From the NCBI GenBank assembly GCA_012033205.1, contig JAAUSO010000070.1, positions 1-33,340 on the forward strand: a stretch of DNA of 33,340 nucleotides. The letters are read 5' to 3'. Both the position numbers and the translations under genes were made by a program. Every line of letters begins with the position of its first letter. Positions within the stretch are counted from its first letter, which is position 1. Of the stretch, positions 1 through 8,400 are shown one piece after another. The DNA is from Richelia sp. SL_2_1. Lineage in GTDB: Bacteria; Cyanobacteriota; Cyanobacteriia; Cyanobacteriales; Nostocaceae. The notes under the pieces are model-generated. The model searched no databases. It saw only the letters and a program-made list of their open reading frames with translations, and was not told the DNA's origin.

Positions 1-34
1 CTGCTTGGGTGAAATACTCATCATTAGCTGCCAT
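1..34 (-). CDS. 5' end of a leftward gene, truncated by the window edge
   Basis: Reading the minus strand, an ATG at 34-32 opens a frame that stays open to the window edge and begins MAANDEYFTQA. A GAGG-type ribosome binding site sits about nine bases upstream of it, in the order gtgaggataacactg-ATG. Only eleven codons are visible, so the family cannot be named. Start-codon placement with a good Shine-Dalgarno spacing is the only evidence. Confidence 0.4.
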   Translation of the reverse strand, partial: MAANDEYFTQA

Positions 35-374
35 CAGTGTTATCCTCACTAATTACTGATGTAATTCTAATCTAAATCCTGATATTTATCAGCATATAAT
101 TAGCTTTTTACTGGTATATACTGAGATTAGTTAGATAAATGCTACGCATTTTTAAGTGGATATGCGGATGCAGGTTAGGGAGAGATAGTCGAGAAGTTAG
201 TTATTAGTCTACCAGCCTGTGCATCGGATGTGGATTGAGGTTTTGAACATATAGTTTTGTCGTTTACGCTTCGTTGTCTTGTAGCAATTAAGTTACGGTT
301 GCTACGTTCATATTTCTTAAGAATTAGGGCATGTACAATTCGATAATTTCTGATTTTGCTATTCAAATTATTTG

Positions 375-1886
375 ATGCATACAATGAAAACATTGCCAGA
401 TCGTATTTATGAATTTCTTAAGAAACGTTCGTTGCTTATTATACTACTATTCCTTCAAATTACTAGTTTGGCGACTACAATAGAAGGAGGTAAGGTACTC
501 TTATCATCATTAAAACCCATTGAATTTTTGGGAATTCAAATCGAAGCATATGTTATTTTAGGATGTGGCGTACAATTTTTTTTGTTATGGCTTTTTACGT
601 TTGGTAAAGACGCAATAAAATCATCGCTAAGAAAATTAATATTAATTTTAGTTTATACACTTGCTAGTATTTATACAAGTTTCTTTGCTATTTATCAAGG
701 TCTCACTGACATCGATCTTACGCAACAAAATAAGAATATAGCGATCAATACCCATAACAAACTAAAGCAATTTATCTATACACCGCAATCAGTAGAATGG
801 AAAGAATTTGATAGAAGAATAGAAGATGCTGAAAAGGAACGACAAAGGGCTTTTGATGAAGGAGATAGTCAAAGATACGCAGGAAGAGGGAGGCTAATAG
901 GAGAATTAGAAAGACAGAGGACTACTTTACTTAAAAAGTATGGATATATAGAAAAAATTCAACCTAATTTTGAAAAACCAAGAGAAGACTTAGAAAAACA
1001 GAAAGCCAGAGAGATTTATAGAGATGATCAAAACGCTATAAGTGATGTTCCTCCTGATATAATTGCCGAATTAGAAAAAAATAAAGGATTTAATCGTCAA
1101 GACTTTACTGAAGATAAATATAGGTCTGAAGAATCTTATTTTTTAGTTCCTTGGAATAAAGTAACCAAAGGAGATTCTCAAGCAATACTTGCACTTGTTT
1201 TAGCAAGTATCATTGATGTAACATCATTAGTTCTTGGCACTATTGTCAATAAAGAAAATAAGAATAAAGAATTGTGGAAAGATTTTTGGGAAACAAGACG
1301 TTTAGAATTCAATCAATTATCAAAATTATTAAAAGAAATTTTACCAATTTTGATAGAGGAAATAGGATATATACTATTTACCATATTAAGAGCATTAGGA
1401 AGTATTGTTAATGGTTTATTATTGGGATTAATTAGTGCTAAAAATAGAGGGATACAAGTCTTTTTCGATACTTCAAATCACATAAAAATAGAAGGAAATA
1501 GAAAAGATTTCTTATCTGGCTTATGGCATAGTCTTGAACATTGGAATCATCAATCAGAAATTAGAATAAGCTACAAAAAGCTTATGACTTTCACTCGCAA
1601 TAATGAATCGTTTAAAAGAGGGTATAAACGACTAATTACTGATATGTGTAATTTGAAATGGTTAGAGATAGAGAAACAAGACGGTTATGAAGTTTTTTTT
1701 AAAATAAAAAAATATGATGAATTTATAGATTGGTATCAAAATGAAGAATCTAAACAACTTGACAATGAAAAAAATACAATGTCATCGCCTAGTGTATATT
1801 ATACTTTTATTAGCCGACCTAGAAAAAGAAATTTTGGACAGAGAGTATCAAGAAAAATTATTTTCTGGTTCAAACGAATTTTTTAA
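375..1886 (+). CDS. Orphan multi-pass membrane protein with a charged central region
   Basis: I do not recognise the family. The protein (503 aa from the ATG at 375; an upstream TTG at 372 and an ATG at 384 are alternatives) has hydrophobic segments at about residues 20-38, 58-77 and 88-110. A long charged, coiled-coil-like region covers about 140-250 (KEFDRRIEDAEKERQRAF). Two more hydrophobic stretches lie at about 268-293 and 323-356. The C-terminal 150 residues are soluble and include a stretch (about 390-460) whose helix-helix-strand look resembles a winged helix. Codons are dominated by AAA, AAT and ATA, visibly more AT-rich than the genes after 4048, which suggests an accessory or transferred gene. 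It lies 274 bases upstream of the MACPF-like gene in the same direction. A joint role is possible but not shown. Confidence 0.75.
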   Translation: MHTMKTLPDRIYEFLKKRSLLIILLFLQITSLATTIEGGKVLLSSLKPIEFLGIQIEAYVILGCGVQFFLLWLFTFGKDAIKSSLRKLILILVYTLASIYTSFFAIYQGLTDIDLTQQNKNIAINTHNKLKQFIYTPQSVEWKEFDRRIEDAEKERQRAFDEGDSQRYAGRGRLIGELERQRTTLLKKYGYIEKIQPNFEKPREDLEKQKAREIYRDDQNAISDVPPDIIAELEKNKGFNRQDFTEDKYRSEESYFLVPWNKVTKGDSQAILALVLASIIDVTSLVLGTIVNKENKNKELWKDFWETRRLEFNQLSKLLKEILPILIEEIGYILFTILRALGSIVNGLLLGLISAKNRGIQVFFDTSNHIKIEGNRKDFLSGLWHSLEHWNHQSEIRISYKKLMTFTRNNESFKRGYKRLITDMCNLKWLEIEKQDGYEVFFKIKKYDEFIDWYQNEESKQLDNEKNTMSSPSVYYTFISRPRKRNFGQRVSRKIIFWFKRIF

Positions 1887-2151
1887 ACTTTACGAACTAG
1901 ATTAAAGGTTGAAACTTATTTTATCTACTAAACATTATTTATAGTGCTTCCCAAACAGATGGAATACAAGCATACCTGCGCTATTCCACACCCTCCCCGT
2001 AGCTTGCTTCATCATTACCTTAGCTTTCCGTAGACTAGGGTGACTCGGACAGGGGTTTTTCTGTACTTCACTCTTTATGAGAAATGCTATATCTTTCCTT
2101 CAGTCAAAAAAACTACTCTTGAAAAGTAGAATTTTCAACAAGGTAATAAAT

Positions 2152-2155
2152 GAGG
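2152..2155 (+). promoter_or_regulatory. Ribosome binding site deciding the start at 2161
   Basis: GAGG lies five bases before the ATG at 2161. No comparable motif precedes the earlier in-frame ATG at 2077, where the upstream bases are pyrimidine-rich. This supports the shorter, 355-residue product. Confidence 0.55.
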
Positions 2156-2160
2156 TTACT

Positions 2161-3228
2161 ATGAATTTAACAGAAAGAGAATTTCGCGACCAAGGAGAAT
2201 ATTTAGGTATTGGCTTCGATTCTTTTGAGGAACAGTTTCTTAGTACTGCCATAGAACTTAAGGATATAAAAGAAAATGAACTAAGGCAAGATGATTTAAC
2301 AAATCCACGTCCTGAAACATTCTCTTTTGTCAAAATACACGATGAAAAGGATTTCAGTAAATCATTCAGTATCTCTGGTTCTATTTCTGGGAGTATGCTT
2401 CTTGGACATGCTGGTCTATTAAATGGAGAAGCGAAAGCTAAGTATTTTCATAGTAACAACATCAACTTTGATAATCTTTGTATTCTACTAAACTATCAAA
2501 TAACATACCATGCATATAGAATTAAGCAGCCTCAACTATCAATCGAAGCCAAGAATTTTTTTAATCAAGAAAATCCCGAAAATTTTAGAAATAAATACGG
2601 AGATGAATTCATTATAGGTTTTAGAACAGGTGCTGAGTATACTGCCCTAATAGAGGTCTCTTCCCAAGGAACAGAAAAAAAAGAAGAGATGTATTTCGAT
2701 ATTCAAGCAGCTCTGTACAATATATATCAGGCTAAAGGTAAGGCAGATTTAAAACAAGATGCTAAAGAAAAAATTAATCAACGAAAAACGAATGTATTAG
2801 TCTATAGAAAAGGCTCAAAAATAAGTGAAAAACCTGCAATTTTTACTTTGGAAGAAATGATTGAGGATTTCCGCTCATTTCACGAAAATGTGAAACAAAC
2901 TGGTGGTGTTAAATATACAGCAATTTTTGCTGAATATGACCAATTAAAAGAATTTGGGAGTAAATCTATTATCACACCAGAATTGAGAGAATTAAAATAT
3001 CATATAAACTCCCTGAGATTACAAAAGTTAAAATATCAAGGAGAATTGTTAGACTTGAGCAATGAGTTAAATTTTGGAAAAATAAGTTCTTCATCTAAAG
3101 AAAAAGAGATAAGAAATAAGATTTATCAAATAGATAGTTACATTAGAGAGTGTTATCAATATTCAGATATAATTGAGCCGGAAAGAATGAAATATTATTT
3201 GGATTTATTGCCAAAAGACAACATTTAA
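2161..3228 (+). CDS. Orphan protein with a MACPF/perforin-like signature
   Basis: This 355-aa protein has no signal peptide or clear membrane helix. At about residues 146-158 it carries YGDEFIIGFRTGA. This follows the spacing of the MACPF hallmark (Tyr-Gly-Thr-His-Phe, six residues, Gly-Gly) with Asp-Glu for Thr-His and Ala for the second Gly. A Gly/Ser-rich segment (SISGSISGSMLLG, about 70-83) precedes it, and a region near 231-265 (FTLEEMIEDFRSFHENV) resembles the part after the pore domain in bacterial and fungal MACPF-type proteins. The last 60 residues are helical and charged. The start at 2161 is preferred over an in-frame ATG at 2077 because GAGG lies at 2152-2155, five bases upstream. 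Composition is very AT-rich, like the preceding gene. If the family call is right, the product would be a pore-forming-type protein. If wrong, it is simply a hypothetical protein. Confidence 0.75.
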   Translation: MNLTEREFRDQGEYLGIGFDSFEEQFLSTAIELKDIKENELRQDDLTNPRPETFSFVKIHDEKDFSKSFSISGSISGSMLLGHAGLLNGEAKAKYFHSNNINFDNLCILLNYQITYHAYRIKQPQLSIEAKNFFNQENPENFRNKYGDEFIIGFRTGAEYTALIEVSSQGTEKKEEMYFDIQAALYNIYQAKGKADLKQDAKEKINQRKTNVLVYRKGSKISEKPAIFTLEEMIEDFRSFHENVKQTGGVKYTAIFAEYDQLKEFGSKSIITPELRELKYHINSLRLQKLKYQGELLDLSNELNFGKISSSSKEKEIRNKIYQIDSYIRECYQYSDIIEPERMKYYLDLLPKDNI

Positions 3229-3295
3229 TTACTTTTGCAGAAGCGATCAGATGACAGCTATAACCATAGATTTGTAACTATTAACTTCCCCACAA

Positions 3296-3330
3296 CCCCG
3301 ACAATTCCTGTTAGTCGGGGCTTTAATTTA
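3296..3330 (+). terminator. Rho-independent-type terminator after the MACPF-like gene
   Basis: CCCCGAC (3296-3302) pairs perfectly with GTCGGGG (3314-3320) across an 11-base loop and is followed by the T-rich run ctttaattta. It lies 68 bases after the stop at 3228, in the right orientation to end the two-gene accessory segment. Confidence 0.7.
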
Positions 3331-3581
3331 TCCTAAATATTTAGTTTTTCAAATATGATAAATCTCTATTTTACGAATAGAAATAACTCAATACATGGCG
3401 TATTTAATCTACTTTTTAAAGCAGTATATAAAGATTGATTAGATGTATATGATTCCACTCATACTACTAAATTCAACAATTATAATTGTCATTAAATACC
3501 GAATATTTTGCATCTCTAGATTTGATTAAATCTGAATATTTTCCCGAAAAAACTGACAATAATTATTGAGGTAATAAAAAT

Positions 3582-3790
3582 ATGTCTGGTTACTTTTCTT
3601 ATGGCGATATCGGTTATACTCCCAGCAGTTCTTCAGACATCAAATTAAACCATGAGGTCTTATTAATGATGGAACAGAAGGAACAGTTATTTATGTATAT
3701 TCTGATGGAATTAGATACGATGTGCAGACAACTACTGGTGCAAATGTAGTTGCTTATTATTCACAGATTGTACGATATCGCTCGAAGTAA
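3582..3790 (+). pseudogene. Small gene of about 69 codons, broken by a one-base frameshift
   Basis: An ATG at 3582 with GAGG upstream (3568-3571) starts a frame reading MSGYFSYGDIGYTPSSSSDI and then, after KLNHEV, becomes compositionally implausible (runs of Met, Leu and Gln) until a TAG at 3747-3749. In the -1 frame, from about 3656, the codons read GLINDGTEGTVIYVYSDGIR and go on to ...AYYSQIVRYRSK, with a stop at 3788-3790. The span of 209 bases is one short of 70 codons, so a single lost base near 3650-3665 would restore one protein. The GTVIYVYSDG pattern is like the small beta-rich DUF4926-type proteins, often linked to toxin-antitoxin loci, but that resemblance is weak. Confidence 0.5.
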
Positions 3791-4047
3791 ATGCCAACGG
3801 TAGAAACTCCACAAAATATTAGAGTAAACAATTAACGAATTTGTTTGAGATTGTCTACTTGGTTGGCAAATATTTCTATCTTCTAAATCCTTTCCTCGTA
3901 ACAATCGCGACTCATCTTGATAATTACTTTCTATCCAGTCGTTAAAACTTTCAAAATATGTTCAGAGTTTTTCTAATTCTTTACCAATATGATGACATTC
4001 CAGCTATATTAAGCCCTGAGTGATATTACAGGCAAATATTATTAATA

Positions 4048-6765
4048 TCAATTACTCATTACTAATTGCTCAACTTTAGAAAGAAACTCATGTTCTAAAT
4101 AAGGCTTTGTTAAATAAGCATTTGCTCCTAATGCTTGTGCAAGCTGACGATGTTTTTCGGCACTACGAGAAGTCAGAACAACTACGGGTAGATTAGCTAA
4201 ATCTGAATTTTGTCGAAGGTTACTTAATAATTCAAAACCATTCATTCGGGGCATTTCTAAATCGGAAATTACCAAATCAATTTGGGGATGGTGCTGTAAT
4301 TTTTCTAAAGCTTCTACACCATTTTGGGCTTGTATTACTTGATAACCGTATTTTTGTAAGGTCAAAGAAATAGTTTGCCGCAAACTAATTGCATCATCTA
4401 CTACTAAAACTATTTTTGGAGATTTGACCGGATTTTCGGAAGTAATTTGAGGATTATTTGGAGATTTAGAAGCAGTAAGTAGCGCTTTAGATGTAATAAT
4501 TTCTCCCGACATTTGTAAAGCTTTATTATTTAAAGAAGCGGAGGATGGTAGCACCATATAATCAATTGATGCCTGCATTTCGCTCATAGATGGTAATAAA
4601 GTACCATCTATTACTAGAATTAAATTACCATTAGCTAAACTGCTACAACCATAAACATATTTTGGTGGAGCAATTGCTTGACCTAAAGGTCTAACTACTA
4701 ATTCTTGTTCGCCGATAATTTGGTCAATTTCTAAACCTAAAATTTGGTCATTATTGCGTAGTAATAGTATAGGATTTACGGTTTGCTCGGCATGATTAAT
4801 TACAGATTGATTATGTAAAATATTTTCACTATTAAATGAGCGATTATATTGCATTAACTCTGAAAGATTGAGCAAGTTTACCATACGCTCTTCTTTACCA
4901 GTATTCCAGTAAAGAACTTTTTTATTTTCAAACTGTTTAATTTGTTCGGGAGATGGAAGCAATATTTTCTCAATACTATCTAACAGTAGTGCGTAAGCAG
5001 CACCTCCTGTTTGAACTATCATTAATTTTTCAGTAGTCATAGAAAAAGGCATTTTGAGTACAAATGTTGTTCCTTGCTGGGGTTGTGAGTAAACTGCAAT
5101 AGAACCATTGAGTGCTTGTAATTGAGCGCGGACAATATCTAACCCAATACCCCGCCCAGAAATATCGCTGACTTTACTAGCAGTGGAAAATCCTGGTGCA
5201 AATAAACAATCTAATAATTCTTCCATCAATATTGAATCGTGTTGATCAAATCCCCTATCTTGACGTAAAAATCCTAATTCGATTGCTTTAGCGCGAATTT
5301 TTTCAAAATTTAATCCTCCACCATCATCTCTAACTTCGATAACAGTCTGAGAACCTCGATTGTAAGCACAAATTTCGATTAAACCTTGTTCTGATTTACC
5401 GCGTGAGCAACGAACTTTGGCTGGTTCAATACCATGGTCGTAAGAATTTCGTACCAAATGTAATAATGGTTCATAGAGCTTTTCAGCAATTGCTTTATCT
5501 ACTAAAACTCCACCACCACTCAGTTGTAATTTGACATTTTTACCGTGAACGTTGTTGAGATTTTGTACCATTTGAGGGAAACGATTTAAAATATTACCCA
5601 GAGGTAACATTCTGGCTTCAACTAAATTATCAATAATAGCGAGGGTTAATCGCTGTTTTTTATCGTGAATTTGACTAGATTGCTGAAAAATTACATTTGC
5701 TGATTCGATAATTTCCTGTAATTGAATTGCTTGTTCGGTAGCTTCGTGCAATCCTAAATGAAACTCTGTATAATCATCCATTTCTAAAGAATCAAAATCT
5801 AAAAAGGTAACATTCCGGATATTTCCCGATACTAAATTTTGAGGCTGTAGAGGTAATTCTTGTAATTGTTCTAGAGTTTGTTGCTGTTTTTGTAATTTTT
5901 TGGATAACTGTTTAATTATTTCTTTAAGCTGTTCATCTTGAGAAGTTCGACGCTTTTGATAAATTAGTAATTCTCCTGCTAAATAATTCAGGCGCTGTAA
6001 ACTTTCTACATCTACACGTACAAAAGCAGGTAATTTAGAATTTCTAACAGTTGTTGGTGATTTTTCTTCTATTTTATTTTCATTTTTAGTAACTGAATTA
6101 GTTGGAAATTCTATAATTGTTTCGCAAGAATCTCCATCTATATGATTATCATCAATACAGGCTAATGGTTTAGACTTACTAAGTTTATTTACTACAGTAT
6201 CAGATTGAAATCCCGTTTTTGTATCTTCAATACCATGGTTGTTTATAATTGAATTTACCGGAGAAAGTCCTTCAGCGTAGGTACTATCGTTGCACGGCGG
6301 AGTAACCGTGACTTCTTCTCCCCAAATTGCTTCTACAATATTTTCATTTTGGTTTACAGCAATTGTAGAAGATGTTTTTTTGATTTCTAATAATTTTTTT
6401 AATTTTGGACTATCAAGCCAATTTTTTTCTTTAGCAGCCACAGAAGAATAATTTTTATATTGTTTTGCAATATCTGCAATTTTGGTTTGTAAAGTTTCAA
6501 TTACCAAGTAATTTTCTAGATTACCTTGATAATATTTAAATTTGGCAACTGCTAAAAGTACCGTTAAAATACCACCAATACGGTAAAGTGAGAGATTTTT
6601 ACTATCAGAATCATCTTGCAAAAATTCAATAAATTCTTGTAGCCAATTCTCGATATACTCCATAGATTTTTCAATATTATCCTTGGGAATAAGTAGGTGC
6701 AAGCCAAGGTTTTCTTTGGGAATATCTAATTCATGGTTAAACCAACTTAAAATATACCGAATCAC
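4048..6765 (-). CDS. CheA-type hybrid histidine kinase, C-terminal part (ATPase, CheW-like and receiver domains)
   Basis: This is the kinase core of a taxis CheA (PixL-type). Visible in the 905 residues are the dimerisation/P3-like helices (about 250-400), the ATP-binding N box (LVRNSYDHG, Asn440), the G1 box (DDGGG, 480-484), the G2 box GRGIGLDIVR (538-547), a CheW-like regulatory domain (about 578-715) and a C-terminal receiver domain (about 785-900, with VVDD, ISDLEMP and LTKP). It lacks the phosphotransfer His domain, which is encoded in another frame just upstream (6906-7733). The only start available is a GTG at 6765 without a Shine-Dalgarno. The reading frame stays open for another 230 bases upstream with plausible sequence (HGGEPSQALLAFSQPG), so this is really the back part of one gene of about 1228 codons, cut by a one-base frameshift near 6995-7005. 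Confidence 0.9.
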   Translation of the reverse strand: MIRYILSWFNHELDIPKENLGLHLLIPKDNIEKSMEYIENWLQEFIEFLQDDSDSKNLSLYRIGGILTVLLAVAKFKYYQGNLENYLVIETLQTKIADIAKQYKNYSSVAAKEKNWLDSPKLKKLLEIKKTSSTIAVNQNENIVEAIWGEEVTVTPPCNDSTYAEGLSPVNSIINNHGIEDTKTGFQSDTVVNKLSKSKPLACIDDNHIDGDSCETIIEFPTNSVTKNENKIEEKSPTTVRNSKLPAFVRVDVESLQRLNYLAGELLIYQKRRTSQDEQLKEIIKQLSKKLQKQQQTLEQLQELPLQPQNLVSGNIRNVTFLDFDSLEMDDYTEFHLGLHEATEQAIQLQEIIESANVIFQQSSQIHDKKQRLTLAIIDNLVEARMLPLGNILNRFPQMVQNLNNVHGKNVKLQLSGGGVLVDKAIAEKLYEPLLHLVRNSYDHGIEPAKVRCSRGKSEQGLIEICAYNRGSQTVIEVRDDGGGLNFEKIRAKAIELGFLRQDRGFDQHDSILMEELLDCLFAPGFSTASKVSDISGRGIGLDIVRAQLQALNGSIAVYSQPQQGTTFVLKMPFSMTTEKLMIVQTGGAAYALLLDSIEKILLPSPEQIKQFENKKVLYWNTGKEERMVNLLNLSELMQYNRSFNSENILHNQSVINHAEQTVNPILLLRNNDQILGLEIDQIIGEQELVVRPLGQAIAPPKYVYGCSSLANGNLILVIDGTLLPSMSEMQASIDYMVLPSSASLNNKALQMSGEIITSKALLTASKSPNNPQITSENPVKSPKIVLVVDDAISLRQTISLTLQKYGYQVIQAQNGVEALEKLQHHPQIDLVISDLEMPRMNGFELLSNLRQNSDLANLPVVVLTSRSAEKHRQLAQALGANAYLTKPYLEHEFLSKVEQLVMSN

Positions 6766-6905
6766 TTTTAAATGAAACTTTGCTGATTTTGGCTTGAGAG
6801 GTTCGTTATCGAGATTACCTGTTGTAAAAAACTCATATAATTGTTCTATCTCCTTTCTTAAAGATATAGAAAAAGATTCAGTTTCTAATGATTCATTTTT
6901 TGAAT

Positions 6906-7733
6906 TTACAGATAAATCTTCTGTCTCATCTTGATAATTAACTGCTCCAGGCTGCGAAAAAGCAAGTAAAGCCTGTGAAGGTTCTCCGCCATGTTCGCGA
7001 TCGCATTTAAAACAGCTTTTCGTGCTTGCTGTAAATCCCGATTCGCAATTTTAGCAATTTCCAAGGCTTGAGAAGGATTAGCCTCTAATGCAGCAAGAAT
7101 AGCTTGGGTAATTTCACCAAAGCCAGGTAAATTTAAAGACTCAGATAGTCCAGTAAAAACTTCAGCTTGAGTGCGTAAAAAACCGGCAACTTCAGTAATT
7201 CCGGGAGGATTTTTGAGTAACTCTTGAATACTATCTATACGTTGAGTAACACCTGTTTCAAAAATTGATAGTACAATATCAAAACCCAATTCCTCAGAAG
7301 TAGGAATATGAGCTTCAGCACCAAAGGCATCACCGAGTTTTTCTTGTAACTGTGCAAATACTGAAGCAGCTCGCTGCATCAATTCATCATCATCAATTTT
7401 AGTCCCCGTCATTTCCGAGGTTAAACATAATTGCAAACACTCAAAAGCCTGTAATAATAAAGAGTGCAGATAAGAATCAATTTCGACTTCAGGATTATAT
7501 AAAGCCTTGAAAACATCCTCTAAAGAATGAGCGATTTTAGTAATTGATTCTAATTCAACATTCGCAGCCCCACCTTTAAGTGTATGAGTAGCTCGCATTA
7601 AATTATGCACTTTATTAGTACTTCGCTCTTCAACCAAACTAAAAAGTTCTTGTTCAATAGTTTGTAGTAATTCTGGAGCTTCACTGAGAAAATAAAGATA
7701 TCCTTGTTCGCGGATCGAAGAGTCGGTAATCAT
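6906..7733 (-). CDS. CheA-type hybrid histidine kinase, N-terminal part (phosphotransfer domain)
   Basis: The first 120 residues form an Hpt domain with the phospho-accepting His50 in ATHTLKGGAANVE. A second helical stretch (about 145-250) follows. The last 23 residues (from about ENLHRLYLLF) do not look like the family and end at a stop. They are translated out of frame, because the kinase frame begins again at the same place. In an intact gene this domain donates the His that the downstream ATPase domain phosphorylates, and from there phosphate goes to the CheY and PATAN regulators upstream. The break falls at or beside a HIP1 octamer (6997-7004). Start: ATG at 7733, right after the GGAGTTA repeat array. 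Confidence 0.85.
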   Translation of the reverse strand: MITDSSIREQGYLYFLSEAPELLQTIEQELFSLVEERSTNKVHNLMRATHTLKGGAANVELESITKIAHSLEDVFKALYNPEVEIDSYLHSLLLQAFECLQLCLTSEMTGTKIDDDELMQRAASVFAQLQEKLGDAFGAEAHIPTSEELGFDIVLSIFETGVTQRIDSIQELLKNPPGITEVAGFLRTQAEVFTGLSESLNLPGFGEITQAILAALEANPSQALEIAKIANRDLQQARKAVLNAIANMAENLHRLYLLFRSLEQLIIKMRQKIYL

Positions 7734-7740
7734 GATATGA

Positions 7741-7796
7741 GGAGTTGGGAGTTAGGAGTTAGGAGTTAGGAGTTAGGAGTTAGGAGTTGGGAGTTG
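7741..7796 (+). repeat. Heptad tandem repeat, eight units of GGAGTTA/GGAGTTG
   Basis: Eight perfect or one-mismatch heptads run without gaps through 56 bases. Two more units (7826-7839) follow after a short palindrome. This is the short tandemly repeated repetitive (STRR) type known from heterocystous cyanobacteria. It lies between the IVP-like gene and the CheA gene. The opposite-strand version occurs at 8371-8398. Confidence 0.9.
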
Positions 7797-7799
7797 TAG

Positions 7800-7820
7800 A
7801 GACGTAGCAATGCTACGTCT
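7800..7820. repeat. Palindrome AGACGTAGCA-A-TGCTACGTCT
   Basis: Ten-base perfect arms with a one-base loop, inside the heptad array. The identical 21-base palindrome recurs at 28187-28207, and a sequence variant of the same plan lies at 30146-30168, so it is an interspersed repeat family in this genome. Confidence 0.85.
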
Positions 7821-7848
7821 GTACCGGAGTTGGGAGTTATTTAATTTA

Positions 7849-8202
7849 TTATTTATTGATTGACTGTTCGGTTGTTTTGACTATTGAACTTAAAATACGA
7901 ATGATTTCATCTATATAAATAAGTTCTTGAGTTACATCAATTTTTACTAAGTTAGAATGTTGTAGTAATCGTAACCAATACTTTGTTTCTCTAGCTTCTT
8001 TGTAAGCAATATACATTTTTGCTAAGAAGTCTTTTCTACTTTGACCTCCACTAGCTTCTTCAACATTAGCTCCAATACTTGTACCTGATTTGAGTAATTG
8101 ATTAGAAATTACATATTCTCTATGCTGTTGAAGTTGACCGTAAAGATGAATTATCTCTAAAGCAAAATCAAAACTTTTGTTTTGTATAATACTTGTTGCC
8201 AA
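7849..8202 (-). CDS. Four-helix-bundle protein of the 23S rRNA intervening-sequence (IVP) family
   Basis: The 117 residues match the plan of the IVP/TIGR02436-type four-helix proteins: an N-terminal FDFALEIIHLYGQL helix, LLKSGTSIGANVEEASGGQS (the family hallmark, about residues 37-56), KMYIAYKEARETKYWLRLL (about 67-85), and a final helix ending in SIVKTTEQ. Members were first found inside bacterial 23S rRNA intervening sequences but are also scattered as stand-alone genes; their molecular role is not established. Here the gene interrupts a taxis operon between the receptor and CheA genes. It has the same orientation as the operon and is bracketed by GGAGTTA arrays in opposite orientations, so it looks like an inserted cassette. 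Confidence 0.88.
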   Translation of the reverse strand: MATSIIQNKSFDFALEIIHLYGQLQQHREYVISNQLLKSGTSIGANVEEASGGQSRKDFLAKMYIAYKEARETKYWLRLLQHSNLVKIDVTQELIYIDEIIRILSSIVKTTEQSINK

Positions 8203-8370
8203 AAGTTATCCTCCAATTGTCAAAACCGAACTTATTACTTCTTACTTTTAAGAGCTAGACGTTTTTAGTTAAGACTTGAAATATATAGGAGTTACCCATA
8301 GTGAAAAATGTATGTCTAAGTAATTATTATTTGATTTTTCCTGGATAAATCCTGATATAAATCTTAATTC

Positions 8371-8398
8371 TTAACTCCTAACTCCTAACTCCTAACTT
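8371..8398 (-). repeat. Heptad tandem repeat, GGAGTTA type, inverted relative to 7741-7796
   Basis: Four units of TAACTCC-type heptads on the plus strand, which is GGAGTTA on the minus strand, ending just three bases before the stop of the receptor gene. Together with 7741-7796 and 7826-7839 it encloses the IVP-like gene in an inverted arrangement. Confidence 0.85.
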
Positions 8399-8400
8399 AT

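Noticed and set aside
175-393. A 72-codon minus-strand frame before the first membrane protein gene
   Set aside because: No Shine-Dalgarno, no recognisable sequence, and it overlaps the start of the plus-strand gene. The gap 35-374 shows nothing else I can support.
2077-2160. Upstream ATG for the MACPF-like gene
   Set aside because: No Shine-Dalgarno there, whereas GAGG stands five bases before the ATG at 2161.
7741-7839. CRISPR array
   Set aside because: The units are seven bases with no spacers, so this is a heptad tandem repeat; no cas gene is present in the window.
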